A stretch of DNA of 64,000 nt from Bombyx mori (Eukaryota; Arthropoda; Insecta; Lepidoptera; Bombycidae): positions 206,001 through 270,000 of the forward strand of contig NC_085133.1 in the NCBI RefSeq assembly GCF_030269925.1, read 5' to 3'. This document shows positions 44,838-56,287 of the stretch, piece by piece. The translations under genes and the position numbers were made by a program. A model generated the notes under the pieces. It saw only the letters and a list, made by a program, of their open reading frames with translations. It had not been told where the DNA came from and searched no databases. Every line of letters starts with the position of its first letter. Position 1 is the stretch's first letter.

Positions 44838-44923
44838 AGAAAAAAAATTGCCTAGATGGGTGGACGAGCTCACTGCCCACCTGGTGTTAAGTGGTTACTG
44901 AAGCATAGACATCTTTTTTTTTT
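44838..44923 (-). mobile_element. Bm1 SINE tail fragment, interrupted by another Bm1
   Basis: TTGCCTAGATGGGTGGACGA to AAGCATAGACATC, where a second same-strand Bm1 begins with its poly(T). The older copy may continue at 45240-45556. Confidence 0.8.
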
Positions 44924-45150
44924 ATTTTATTGCTTAGATGTGTGGACGAGCTCACAGCCCACCTGGTGTTAAGTGGTTACTGGAGCCCATAGACATCTAC
45001 AACGTAAATGCGCCACACACCTTGAGATATATTTCTAAGGTCTCAGTATAGTCACAACGGCTGCCCCACCCTTCAAACCAAAACGCATTACTGCTTCACG
45101 GCTGAAATGGTAGCTATCCGCGCGGACTCACAGGTGGTCCTACCACCAGT
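44924..45150 (-). mobile_element. Bm1 SINE, nested
   Basis: Poly(T) at 44924-44933, then TTGCTTAGATGTGTGGACG and the whole body to CCTACCACCAGTAA. A short deletion removes part of the GGCAGGGTGGTGGTACC block. Confidence 0.9.
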
Positions 45151-45239
45151 AAAATACTCTCCGGCACTGGGTTTTCGATAATGCGTTACGATTTTGGTTA
45201 CGATCCATCCGGTATTAGGCGGTTACAAAATGCCAGCAT

Positions 45240-45556
45240 TGCCTTGTGACAAAATGTGAAAATCTCAGTTGTATTACCGGCCGTAACACCCGTCAACCCT
45301 TCAACCGGATCGTATGACCGCATCGCGGCATAAATAGGCAAGACGGCAGTACCTACCCGCGCGGCCTGACACGCCTTCCAGGAAATAGGTATTTTTTATT
45401 ATGTATAAATTTTGCGAGTTTATTACTGCCACATGTTTCTTTTTCGTGGAAGTCGTTTCTATACACAATCAACCAGATAAGTACATGCCTGAGAAAGACT
45501 TGCATCTCTGGATACGAATGCACCGGGCGTCTTATCCTTCAGGCCGCAACAAGAGG
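45240..45556 (-). mobile_element. Bm1 SINE, old head portion
   Basis: Degraded body (GCATAAATAGGCAAGACGGC, AGTACCTACCCGCGCGG) and head (TACGAATGCACCGGGCGTCT, TATCCTTCAGGCCGC). Probably the remainder of the copy that starts at 44838. Confidence 0.65.
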
Positions 45557-46019
45557 ACAGATTCTCTGTCGCTTCAACAAAAAAATTCTACATCGCCAAC
45601 AACGATATAACCTTTTTCATTCTCAAGCTTTAGGAGTCCAGTTTGAATAATTTATTCGTCGCTAATATTGGAGATAGACCCAAAAGCTCGTGTAAGCTCC
45701 TAAGCCGTAACTAAGCATTGGATTAAAGCTTTTGGTTTTATTATGCATTTTCTTTCGCTGTAAGAACAAGACTTTGCCACAGATTTACGTTTTCCTAGCT
45801 CTATAGGTGAGTCTGCAGCTCACCCGATGTTAAATGACTACTTTTTTACAAGGATAAACCCCCCGCTCTAGTTGGAATACACGTTTACGTCAGAAAAAGT
45901 TTAAGCGTTGTCCTAAGCTCTGTGCTTTTTATAAGTAGTTAAGCAGTGCCAAGAACTAGGCAGAATTTCAAGGGCTTGTTATTCATCGAGGGAGCTAGCT
46001 AGTCGGGTATTTGTGGTAC
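45557..46019. other. No recognised gene; short Bm1-like remnant
   Basis: Only 45800-45845 (GTGAGTCTGCAGCTCACCCG, ATGTTAAATGACTAC) resembles a Bm1 tail. The rest is unassigned. Confidence 0.3.
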
Positions 46020-46262
46020 TTTTTTTTTTTTTATTGCTTAGATTGGTGGTCGAGCCCACAGCCCACCTGGTATTAAGTGGTTACTGAAGCCCATGGACAT
46101 CTACAACGTGAATGCGCCACCCACCTTCAGATATAAGTTCTCAGCATAATTACAACGGCTGCCCCACTCTTCAAGCTGAAACGCATTACTGCTTCACGGC
46201 AGAAATAGGCAGGGCGGTCGTACCTACCCGCGCGGACTCACAAGAGGTTCTACAACCAGTAA
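46020..46262 (-). mobile_element. Bm1 SINE, 5'-truncated
   Basis: Poly(T), then ATTGCTTAGATTGGTGGTCG through to TTCTACAACCAGTAA. A 13-bp loss in the GTTCTAAGGTCTCAG area. Confidence 0.92.
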
Positions 46263-46442
46263 AAAACGTTGTAACTTGTTTTTTAATTGCTTCCTACTAC
46301 AGAGCGAAGATCACTTCCACCCTGATACTGTTCTTGAGATGATCTCAATACCGTCATTCGGAGGTTGTAGATGCAATTTATTTTATTCAAATTTGTCATC
46401 TCGATTTAGTTTTTTATCTTCACAAATGCACTACTTTTAAGA

Positions 46443-46688
46443 TTTTTTTATTCCTGAAATAGTGCGACGGTCTCACGGCTCACCTGGTGTTAAGTAGTTA
46501 CCGAAGCCCATAGAAATAAGTAACGTAAAAACCTTCATCCACCTTCAGACATGATTCCTAAGTCTTCATTTTACAATAAAACGGCTGCCCCACCCATCAA
46601 ACCGAAACGTATTACTGTTTCGCGGTAGAAATAGGCAGGGTAGTGGTACCTACCCGTGCAGGTTCATACACCACCCTACTACCAGTAA
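46443..46688 (-). mobile_element. Bm1 SINE, diverged
   Basis: CACGGCTCACCTGGTGTTAA, GAAGCCCATAGAAATAAGTA, GCTGCCCCACCCATCAAACC, GGTAGTGGTACCTACCCGTG, ACTACCAGTAAAG. Older than its neighbour at 46020. Confidence 0.85.
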
Positions 46689-46849
46689 AGTTCAATTCAA
46701 CTAATTATAATTGATCAAAAACGATAAAGGGAAGGTCTTCAACTTTCAGATATCTTTAGGTAGATCGACGCAACGGCGGCAACATTGGTCCGATCGTACT
46801 AGACGCTTGCAAGTTTATCTTTTAAATGCCCTAACGCAATTCACGCAAC

Positions 46850-46984
46850 GGTAGGCAGCGGCTTGGAACGGTAGGCAGCGGCTTAGCTCTGCCCCTGGCA
46901 TTGCTGAAGTCCATGGGCGACGGTAACCACCCACCATCAGGTGGGCCGTATGCTCGTCTGCCTACAAGGGCAATAAAAAAAAAA
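46850..46984 (+). repeat. Second interspersed repeat family, plus strand, with poly(A)
   Basis: GGTAGGCAGCGGCTT occurs twice in tandem (46850 and 46870 regions), then GCTCTGCCCCTGGCATTGCT, GAAGTCCATGGGCGACGGTA, ACCATCAGGTGGGCCGTATG, CTCGTCTGCCTACAAGGGCA and ATAAAAAAAAAA. This copy fixes the sense strand of the family: it ends in poly(A), so it is retroposed. Confidence 0.75.
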
Positions 46985-47993
46985 CATGTTTTTTCTTGAT
47001 TATTTATATTGCTATTAGCATAATTATGGAAATTAGAAATTTAGGTCATCCAAAGAATAATAATTCATTAAGAACCAATCTTAAAACACGAAATTCGATA
47101 AGTTAGGAATTGTAAAATGAAAATAGGAAAGTACGGAAATGAGTGTTTTAATTGACTAGAGAAGGTTCATTAGTAAAGCCACTAGTGAAGACACGTCCGG
47201 CCCGTGGGTGACGTGGATAGATTCTGCCACAATCAAAGTCATACTTCATTGTAAAATTTACATTTAATCTTAAATTTAATCACGAACTATTTACATAAGA
47301 AAGCGAGCTACCCCTTTACTCTAGGTTTACATAAAAATATTTCTTCACTGCATTCGTAAAGTATGCTCTAAATTAAGTAAATAAAACACGATTCATATCT
47401 TGTAACGGAATGTCAGTTTAGTGAAAATAAATAGGTCTAATATTTGGAAATGAAATAACAACAACTCGACTTTGCGTCAGATTGTGTTGACGACAATCTT
47501 CTCCGCAATATCGAGTTCAATTTCAAGGTAAAAACGTATCATCTATCGATACTTTAATTATGAACGAAAATTATATAATTTAATTTCAGAATAACACGTT
47601 TTTTAATTGTATTTACAGTAAAAAAAATATGTTTTTGTCCTTATCTAACTTTCAATGTGGTGGAGATAGAATCTTCGATAATACTTTAAGAATTGTCTAT
47701 TAATACTGTCGCATTCTGTATAGTGGAGTGTCACAGAGAAAGCTCTTTTTCTAGATTAGCTAGACACAAATGTCGCTGACTGAATTCAAAAGAAGGCAAC
47801 TTAAGGAACCGCGCGTTAAGTTAGCTCAGGGACAGGTCGGAGATCGAAAGAGCTAAGTCACAGTTTGATTGAGCGCAGTTAGCTGTAACAATACATACAC
47901 ATATTAAAATTATACACTACTTCGTCATTTAAATTGTTCTATTGAAGCCGTCGCAGCAAAACTGCCTGCTCTACAAATGCTTCATAGTTCATT
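46985..47993. other. No recognised gene
   Basis: AT-rich sequence between Shal and onecut. No supported coding or repeat features. Confidence 0.3.
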
Positions 47994-48239
47994 ATTACTG
48001 GTGGTAGGACCTCTTGTGAATCCGCACGGGTAGGTACCATAAACCCGCCTATTTCTGCGCTGAAGCATTAATGCGTTTCGGTTTGAAGGGCGGGGTAGTC
48101 GTTGTAACTATACGGAAACCTTAGAACTTATATCTCAAGGTGGGTGGCGCATTTACGTTGTAGATGACTATGGGCTCCAGTAACCACTTAACACCAAGTG
48201 GGCTGTGAGCTCGTCCACCCATCTAAGCAATAAAAAAAT
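47994..48239 (+). mobile_element. Bm1 SINE, 5'-truncated
   Basis: ATTACTGGTGGTAGGACCTC to CTAAGCAATAAAAAAATA. Confidence 0.93.
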
Positions 48240-48582
48240 ACCCTAATACATTCTTCGTTTTATTATCTCTGACAGCACACACTGTCCGAAGTGATTCAGT
48301 CAGCGACTTGTTCCAAAAATATCGTTTACTTAACATATAAATTGCACGCGTAACATCTTTGGTGGTAATTACACAGACTAGTTTAAGTTGCTTAGTAATA
48401 AATTATTATAAAACTTAAACAGAGTAGGCGGAGCGTTAGCAACAACTAAACAGAAGCTGAACACAAGTATTCAGAATTTATACCAAATTATTTTAGTATC
48501 TGAAATTGTTATAGGAATACAAGATAAAAAAATATGGTTTCAATAATTTTCCTATGAGAGCAATGACAGAATGCGGCTAATC

Positions 48583-49088
48583 TTGGCCGTTTTCCAATTA
48601 CAGCACAAGAGATTATGCGGCATAATGCTCAACGTTGAATGTTCCAACTACAGCAACGCTTCGCACAATCGAGCACTCTCAAAAGTACTGCTCTCGCGTG
48701 ATACTCGCAATCGATACCAACTCAGTGACAGAAAATTGACAAGTGTTTTTCTTTAAGTTGGCATTGATCGAAATTTTGTTTATATTACCGTTAGTAGTAT
48801 TATTTAATGTTCAAAAAAATTGTAAGGCTTTCGTTTCGTCGTAGTTTCTTAGAAATAATCAATGTTAATTAAAATTGTGCTACTTAGCGCACTCTGCTGA
48901 TGCATTTGAAAACTAATTCACGTTCCAATTAAGCTTCAGCATAATTCGGCATTGTGCGTCACTGAGTCGCATTATGCTCTGTAATTGGAAAACTGCGCTC
49001 AGTGACGCACAATGCCGAATTATGCTGAAGCTTAGTTGAGCATTATGCCGCATAATGCGCTCTTGTGCTGTAATTGGAAAACGGCCCT
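48583..49088. mobile_element. Foldback/MITE-like element with nested inverted repeats
   Basis: Outer inverted repeats of about 50 bp (48584-48633 and 49035-49087) share GGCCGTTTTCCAATTACAGC, ACAAGAG and ATGCGGCATAATGCTCAAC. Inside, a second palindrome pairs AAGCTTCAGCATAATTCGGC + ATTGTGCGTCACTGAG (48930s) with its complement (48990-49032). CATAATGC/GCATTATGC words recur through it. No protein, and no certain target duplication. Confidence 0.78.
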
Positions 49089-50015
49089 TATTTCAGTTGC
49101 TATAAATCAAAATATGTTCAATAAGTATTTCGGATTACTTTACTAAAAACAATAACACGGAGCTCTCACTCGTGGCTGGCGGTACAAAACGCTTCGCTAA
49201 CCCTTTACTTAAATTAAAATAAATAAATTAAAAACTATAATAAACTTAAGATTACGGTTTGCACAAATTAGACTAGATTTAAAAAAAATGATTATTTTGT
49301 TTGGATTAGACACTTTGTTTCTTTTATAGTAAATGTTAAAATGAATGATTACTTGGATTTTCTCTTAACGCTGTCAGATTTTGAATATGTCCTCCATTTA
49401 AATATTAAATTAAACATGAAAATACATTAATTTAACCTAATAAACATAAACTATTTTAGTTAATAAAAAAATAAGACTTCATCTGAATGCAAAAAGTCAT
49501 TTGCTCATGAAATTCACCGTTTTGATATAACTGATAATGTAACACATTATGAAGCTTTCCTTAAATTTTCATTTAAAAGCGCTTTTCTGTTCCACTTTAC
49601 ATTCTAGTCATGATCATTAACATCAATAAAATAATATCATTTACAAAATGTTCACATTTTTGATTAATTGATCGATAGAATAACCACTTTTTTTTAATTT
49701 ATTTTAGAATCTTCGAAGTCTCGAATATTGTTCTAACAACTGGACGAATGGTCCGATGAAAATTAAAAACGAGATCCAATCGTACGTATGTGTCCGGCAA
49801 ACAAAAACATTAGCGCCCAATTTTCGACTTCATATGAAGGCCAATATGCGGATGCAAATCCCATCTCCAATCCCCTGACAACGCCTTAATGCATCATCAT
49901 GTTATATCATCAAATGGTTTCAAGCATTTCTTGTCTTCAGCCCTTTCATTCACGACACATTCAATTCAAATGATCAAAAGGACTGCAACACAACATGTAA
50001 ATGCAGAGTTTATTT
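49089..50015. other. No recognised gene
   Basis: Very AT-rich. Nothing supportable. Confidence 0.3.
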
Positions 50016-50098
50016 ATTTATTTTTTATTGCTTACATACGAGCTCAAAGTCCATCTGATGTTAAGTGCTTACTGGAGCCCATAGATATCTACAACGTG
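50016..50098 (-). mobile_element. Bm1 SINE tail fragment
   Basis: TTTTTTATTGCTTACATACG, TCTGATGTTAAGTGCTTACT, GAGCCCATAGATATCTACAA. Only about 80 bp of the 3' end remains. Confidence 0.75.
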
Positions 50099-52392
50099 TA
50101 GTAACAAAGATATATTGTTTGTAGTCTATTTTTTTTTCGTTTTCCAAAGGCAAAACGTGTGTGTCGGAATTAGTAACAGCACGTTTGTAATGTCGTAAAA
50201 GAATTGATACATATTTTTGTATAAACAAAGGGAATGTTTAGAATTCACTTGACTAGAGTACATTATATGTATAATAAAATTAAAAAAATTGTTCTAAATA
50301 ATATAATAGTGCCCACTGTATGATACAATACTGTGTGGATAGCTATTACCTCGGTTCAGAGTGGCTCACGGCTCCGCTGATGTTAATCGCTAATGCAATT
50401 AAATCAAGATTTCGCCTGCATGTCTCAAAATTAACTGCGTGGTGGTCACTGTGATGTTGTTGCGCTCTCACAACTTCTAAGCATCAGGGAGGCCGTGAGA
50501 TATTCTGACCATCTAAAATAATAAAAAGCTCACATATTCCAGAAAACGTCTCAATACTCAGATAAACCAGAATTCCTAAAGACTCAAGGCCCGATTTTAT
50601 CGGACATTATCTCTATAAAGTTCAAAACATAATTCCTACGTAGCTTTTAATTATATCTAGTCACTTGAGCTTACAGACGCTTTTGAAAAGGCTTCGACGG
50701 TATAATACATATGTATGTGGATATTAACAGCGCGTAGCCGCATTTTTTTTAAATTTCGAAATTTGAACCAAGTAAATGACATATCATTGCTTCTATTGTC
50801 TGTGCCTAATTCAGCAATAAGCTAATTATTCAAAAGACGCGCGTTGCGAGCATGTGGTCCGGTGCGGTGTAGAGCGTGGAGATCGATAATGTGAGGGGCA
50901 CAGTTAAGTCATCCAGATCAAGATCACCCAGGACATGTTGACACTGTTGAACTGTCTTTGGCGCCACACCACCGCACGCTTCAAGAAATTAAGGTGACTT
51001 ATTTCAAAAAATGCGGCCATCCCGTACTAACAATAATCGCGTAATGATTCTTACATAGTTTTAACAACCGTAATTTTGACCACGACATGGCTGCTTTGAT
51101 AATTAGCTATATTTCACGATTTCCATCACTCAATATTGCACATTTAAAATAAATAATCTGTAAAAAAATGAACTTAATTATTACAGTTCTGTAAAAAATA
51201 TTATAGTCTGGTAACACATTTTAACAAATCTAAAATGATAAAATATTTTAGTCTTACCACACTAATTCAATAAGTCTAGTAAATGTAAGCGTCTGTCAGT
51301 GATCATGCGCGAACACTAATAAATAATAAACACATTTAAAATATACTAAAAATCAAACCTAATTTATTTGTTCTGACTAGAACTTGATATAAAGAGATCC
51401 ATTGCTAAACATGGAGACAGCGCCGAGCTAACAGTCAAGATAAAGCTACATTAGATCCACAACCCGCACACGTGGTAGAGATATAAATATGTGCAGGATA
51501 GAGTAATAAAAAACAGGTATTACATGACAATGACGGTACTGCGTCGGAATACCGTTTTTAAAAAAGACGAACGTTCATAAAAACTGAAAATCGATTCGGT
51601 TTTAAATTAGTTAGTAAATTTCATTAAATGTTAGTTAACCTTAGTTTAAAGATCAGTTTTTCTGAAAGAGCTTTTCAAAGCTAATGCAAGGACTGTTCTG
51701 GCCACTGACTGAACCGTTATTGAGGCATTATTCGTGAACACTTAGGATCGATCCACCACCTCATGTACCCTCTCTATCTACCCAGTGCGCGGTGAATCTA
51801 ATGTGACTCCAAGCTCGTTGCTATTGTATATATTGCTCAGACTTCAAGTCAGACGTCAATTCACGTCTTACTTTCAGCCTGACGCCGTCACTTCGACCTG
51901 TCGAATCTTTGGAATGTCTATATAATCACAATTTTTCTGTTCTCATATTAATTTATGACTAATTTTCATAACGTTCAAGAAGATTGTAACAAAAAAATTA
52001 TTGAAAATAACTTAAGTATTTTTCTCTTAACGTAATGACTAGTTAATGACTATGACAGTACATGTGGGGAGCATCTTCACTGCTGCTGCTTCCGGATGTG
52101 ATCTGTGTGTTTTCGCCTTGGTACATTGCAGCGGTCGGTCGCGTCCTTACTTCGAGAGTCCAACGTACATGGCAAGCGTCTGGTTCGCGCGATTAAATCC
52201 CGTTTCTTTTGAAATACGCGTTTTTGAATAACGATAGTTTAAAATCACATAAACCAGTACAGTAAGAACTGACACCAGTCAACAGAACATTAACAGAACC
52301 TCCGTGACGTCAAGAGTCCAAGCGCTCGAGGGGCTCAACATCCGATACCAGCAACTCTACAGCACTAACAGCTGCTGGTGCGAGAGAGGGCG
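50099..52392. other. onecut 3' flank; no other gene recognised
   Basis: Downstream of the onecut stop codon (minus strand), so the 3'UTR must occupy an unknown part of the right end of this stretch. TGACGTCA occurs at about 52304. A faint Bm1-like word (CTCACGGCTCCGCTGATGTT) is at 50363. The rest is AT-rich. Confidence 0.35.
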
Positions 52393-52641
52393 TCACAAGA
52401 GATGGTCGTCGTGATCCTCGCAGCCGTCCTCCTCCGAGTCCGCCGAGTCCAAGCTCGGGACCTGATCCATGTCCTGGCTCTCGCACTGCTGGTCCAGCTC
52501 CGTGGACGGCGCATCGTCGTCCTTCCACTTGTCCATAGACCGCCTCCTGGCGTTCATAAAAAAGTTCCCGACCGTCGTCGGCTCTAGTCCTAGTTGTCTC
52601 GCTATCGTTACTTGCATTTCTTTTGATGGTCTTTTTGTTTC
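52393..52641 (-). CDS. onecut: ONECUT-class homeobox protein, last coding exon
   Basis: Nuclear transcription factor of the ONECUT/HNF6 class (one CUT domain plus a divergent homeodomain), used in insect neuron and photoreceptor differentiation. The exon follows the acceptor TTTTAAAATTCCAG and opens ETKRPSKEMQVTIARQLGLE, then PTTVGNFFMNARRRSMDKW: helices 2 and 3 of the homeodomain. The Phe48-Met50 pair (FFMNARRR), unique to this class, is present. After the homeodomain comes an acidic tail (DDDAPSTELD, DSADSEEDGCEDHDDHLL) and the TGA at 52393-52395. It joins in phase 0 to the exon at 54449-54555. Identity is very secure; the symbol follows the fly orthologue. Confidence 0.95.
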   Translation of the reverse strand, partial: ETKRPSKEMQVTIARQLGLEPTTVGNFFMNARRRSMDKWKDDDAPSTELDQQCESQDMDQVPSLDSADSEEDGCEDHDDHLL

Positions 52642-52814
52642 CTGGAATTTTAAAACGATTATTTATTACTTTAGCAAATCTATACGCACATACATATAAA
52701 CATATATAAGTGATCAAAAACAAACAGTTAAGGACTATTTACTCGACGCTTATCAACCGATGTTTCAATGGTCTAGTTTTTTGACGAGAGTAAGAGTAAT
52801 CAGAGAGAGTAAAG

Positions 52815-53255
52815 AAGTCGTCGTGGCCTAAAGGATAAGACGTCCGGTGCATTCGTGTTGAAGCGATGCACCGGTGTTCGAATCCCGCAGGCGGGTACCA
52901 ATTTTTCTAATGAAATACGTACTCAACAAATGTTCACGATTGACTTCCACGGTGAAGGAATAACATCGTGTAATAAAAACCAAACCCGCAAAATTATAAT
53001 TTGCGTAATCACTGGTAAGGACCTCTTGTGAGTCCGCACGGGTAGGTACCACCACCCCGCCTATTTCCGCCGTGAAGCAGTAATGCGTTTCGGTTCGAAG
53101 GGTGGGGTAGCCGTTGTAATTATACTGAGACCTTAGAACTTATATCTCGAGGTGGGTGGCTCATTTACGTTGTAGATGTCTATGGGGTCCAGTAACCACT
53201 TAACACCAGGTGGGCTGTGAGTTCGTCCATCCATCTAAGCAATAAAAAATAAAAA
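52815..53255 (+). mobile_element. Bm1 SINE, full length, in an onecut intron
   Basis: Intact head (GTCGTCGTGGCCTAAAGGAT; GGTGTTCGAATCCCGCAGGC), linker, body and tail (AAGCAATAAAAAATAAAAA). Antisense to onecut. The internal promoter boxes look intact. Confidence 0.95.
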
Positions 53256-54448
53256 GGTTATTGAAAACTAGTTTTTATTTTTTCTCTCTTTAGATTTAAT
53301 GTGTCGTAGCGAGCTGTTTCAGTTAACAATGAGCTATTCCTTTGGCTGAATTTAATCTTAATAGTGATATAAACAGAATCAGATGTCCAGTGACATCTTC
53401 ATCTTTTATTATAAGATTTAATTTCTATTCTAGGTTTCTTTTTTTTAAAGGCCAATCCATCGGAGAGAAAATGTATTGATAATCAGAAGTGTCGGTGATT
53501 ATGGTCTAATTTTGATTTTTTGGCGAACACTAGTGTAATTAAGTAATGACCAAAATTGTTTGATTTTCTTGCAATGCTGTTTCTGCTGGAAAGTTCTTGA
53601 TGAGACGAAACTGATTTTGGAAGAACTGAAACCGCTCCTAAGGGAACTTTCTTCAAAAAACTCAATATCACCTTTTTTTTTCATGACATTTGGTTTAAAT
53701 TTAAAATGGTAGCGGTCTAGGATATTGTTTAGTGCGACAAATTACATTTACGTCACACGTTTATCTAAAACACAACATTCAATTAACATAAGATAAAAAT
53801 ATGTACAATGTAGCTCGTATCTGAGAATATGTCTTACAAACTACTAATCAAAATTAGTCAATATCCGTCGAGCGAAAGTCGCTAATTATATGAAAAACAT
53901 AATCTCTTGATGAAATACTCACTCGCGCTAATCTGTCTGACATGTATGGTGCTCAAAAGAAAAATAAAATGTTTTACTATCTAAGAGAATCTGTCTCGTA
54001 ACCTTATCACCGGTTAAGAACGCAGTTACACCGCTGAGGACGATCGGAAAGAAAATCAGGACTTGCTCTTTTCCTATTTAAATAAATTTTCTTAATTGGA
54101 CTCCGCACGAAATTTACAAGATTCTTCAAATATTTTTTAAATAAAAATGACGAGGGCTAGAACAACTCTACACTCTGGAGTACCAAAAACTGTCATAGGG
54201 ACACTACTGTGACGGAAACTTTCCTTGGAGTGCCAAAGATAACCGGACTAAGTTTCATCGCAATCCGATGAATGATTTGGGAGCAAATTGTTTAAGCATA
54301 TAAACAATAAAAGGTACAGAATAGATGCACGCTCAACAATACTATTTGTCTGCGACATACTGCCGTCTATCCCTGTACCAATACATCAGTAATTTAAATA
54401 AGTTGAGGTGTTATTTTTTAGCTAATTTCTATTGCATTAGATAATTAC
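53256..54448. other. onecut: Rest of the onecut homeodomain intron
   Basis: Intron from 54448 (donor GTAATTATC on the minus strand) to the acceptor at 52642, about 1.8 kb in total including the Bm1. The remainder is AT-rich. 54230-54280 resembles generic decayed transposon text (TAAGTTTCATCGCAATCCGA). Confidence 0.5.
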
Positions 54449-54555
54449 CTTAAAAATAGCTTGTAGAGTACGCCGCTGGAGGTCGGTGAAAACCAAACGC
54501 GGCTTCTTCGGGGAAGGCAGGGTATCCGAGCCCATGTCCTCCTTGCGCTTGCAGC
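54449..54555 (-). CDS. onecut: ONECUT-class homeobox protein, exon with the start of the homeodomain
   Basis: A 107-nt exon between the acceptor TTGTATATCCCAG and the donor GTAATTAT. It encodes CKRKEDMGSDTLPSPKKPRL followed by VFTDLQRRTLQAIFK, the linker and helix 1 of the ONECUT homeodomain. Its two leading bases (GC) complete a codon from the exon before. It ends on a codon boundary (AAG), so it splices to the exon at 52393-52641 without a shift and rebuilds a continuous homeodomain. The CUT domain lies upstream and is not within the window. Confidence 0.93.
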
Positions 54556-54789
54556 CTGGGATATACAACATGCCTATTTTTAATGAGAAATATTGCAACT
54601 TTTAGGCTTAAAGCTATCATAATCGCATAAAAATTAAAAGTGAACGTCCAGAATCAAAGTTATAAGGAGCGAATTTAATTTAATTCAAAACATGAAATAC
54701 TAGAAAACCAATATGTAGCCATATAATTAATTGATTAGTCAGTGTATTGTTGAAATCTAAATTTAATTATAAAAATTAAACAAACTTAC

Positions 54790-54813
54790 TGCCTCTCTGT
54801 GGAATCTGGGCCG
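54790..54813 (-). CDS. onecut: Candidate 24-nt microexon of onecut
   Basis: Twenty-four bases between a strong acceptor (TTTGTTTTTGTTGCAG) and a consensus donor (GTAAGTTTG), 234 bp before the homeodomain exon. In the phase that fits the next exon it contributes AQIPQRG plus the first base of a Ser codon, giving AQIPQRG-S-CKRKED. Its length is a multiple of three and it carries phase 1 to phase 1, so it could be included or skipped without disturbing the homeodomain. It would change the linker between CUT domain and homeodomain. Splice sites and phase are seen; use in mRNA is inference. Confidence 0.6.
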
Positions 54814-56103
54814 CTGCAACAAAAACAAATTCACGTGTTATTAGCTTATGTTATAATATTTAAATTAATAATAATGAATTTAAAAAACTAAAATTATTTC
54901 ACAAAACTAGATACGACAAACATGCCTCTAAACATAACCTTCAATACGCACTAGATAACATTTACTATCACATGTGACTATTGCGTATCAAAGCTAAAAT
55001 TGAAATAGTAAAAGTTTAGTGGAAATCCTAAAATTCACCACTCCGGTGGCAAACTTTTTGAAGTTTTCTCGTTACTATAATTTTAAATTAACGTTTTGGG
55101 GCAAATTTTATATTAGGAAATGTAGTGAAATTATGTAGAGCACACAAAAAATTTAGACAGACAAATTTTGTTCCAAAACGCGGCAATAAAATCTAAAACA
55201 CCAAACGTATAATATGAAAACGCATACCTGGCGACAATGTAAACAACATTTAAAAAAGGAGTTCTGTCTCGCAGGCACCTATAAAATCATACGAAATAAA
55301 ACTATGGCAGCCCGGGCGTTGGGGGAAAACAAAATGGAAGGGAGGGGGCAGCGTTAGCAGTCTAACATTCATCTTGGCTTCTTAAAGCTAACAAAATACA
55401 CTTACCTACAACTATAAAGTTTATTCAACAACTTTTCTAAAGTAACATTTTCTAGACAGTATCGATGCCACGAAACACAAAGCTGTAAACGCTAGTACTA
55501 AAGCTCGGGAAAGGATACTGCCTATTCAAAACGATACGACATCTATTTCAGCATTTATATATACATTTTACGCAGGATTCGACAGAATTATAAAAATAAA
55601 GTTTCCATTCAGATATTCACTTTTCTATCGTTTGCTTGGCTTACACAAAGCGGTAGTTACTCGTTAGACAATCACGTGTTCCAATTACGATGAAAGGTTC
55701 AAGTATCGTGTATGCATGTGGTGTTTACCTTTGCGACAAGCTATTTACAAGTCAGTTAGTACCTATGTATAAGAAACCAAGTCCACTGCTACGCAGCCAC
55801 AGGCAAGGTTGTATGGGATTCGGATATTTCTAAAGGATATAAATATGGAATACATGAGCATTTTAAAACTATTATCAAATGCTTAAAGAAATGATGTGTC
55901 ATCTAAGTAAAAGATGAAAAAAATATGAGTAAAATCAGAAATTATGAAAATTATAATAATGTTTAAATTAAGTCATGATGAAGTTAGTCAACGGGAAAAG
56001 AACAATAAGTTATAGTAACTTGGAGTGTTAGTTACTAGGCTTTCGACAGGAAATAGGGATATGATGGAAACCAGGAGTCAAATCAAGAGTGGGGAGGACT
56101 CAC
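54814..56103. other. No recognised gene (probable onecut intron)
   Basis: AT-rich. A purine-rich patch GGAAGGGAGGGGGCAGCG is near 55338. No exon with CUT-domain text was found. Confidence 0.35.
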
Positions 56104-56287
56104 AAGCAAGAAACGTCCCCGGCTGGTTCATATGGCGTTTCCCAGGGTGGCGGAGGCCCCGGAGGGTACATTGTGGGGCATTGAGCCGGGGGCGGAGCAC
56201 CCTGGTACTCTCGGGGCTGGCAGTATGGCTGCTGAGGCATGCTGTTTACATTGTCGCCTTTTATCGTTTGATGCTGGTTTGGCGTAT
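56104..56287 (-). CDS. Possible proline-rich exon of unidentified gene
   Basis: A minus-strand open stretch with a good acceptor (TTTATAATTTTGCAG) on the right and a possible donor (GTGAGTCC) at 56103 on the left, or a TGA stop at 56100-56102 if it is a last exon. It encodes TPNQHQTIKGDNVNSMPQQP, then YCQPREYQGAPPPAQCPTMY and PPGPPPPWETPYEPAGDVSC: proline-rich, low-complexity, with aromatic residues. As an internal exon it would end in phase 2, which does not fit the onecut microexon or homeodomain exon. It is therefore either another gene inside the onecut intron or an alternative terminal exon. No family was recognised. Confidence 0.4.
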
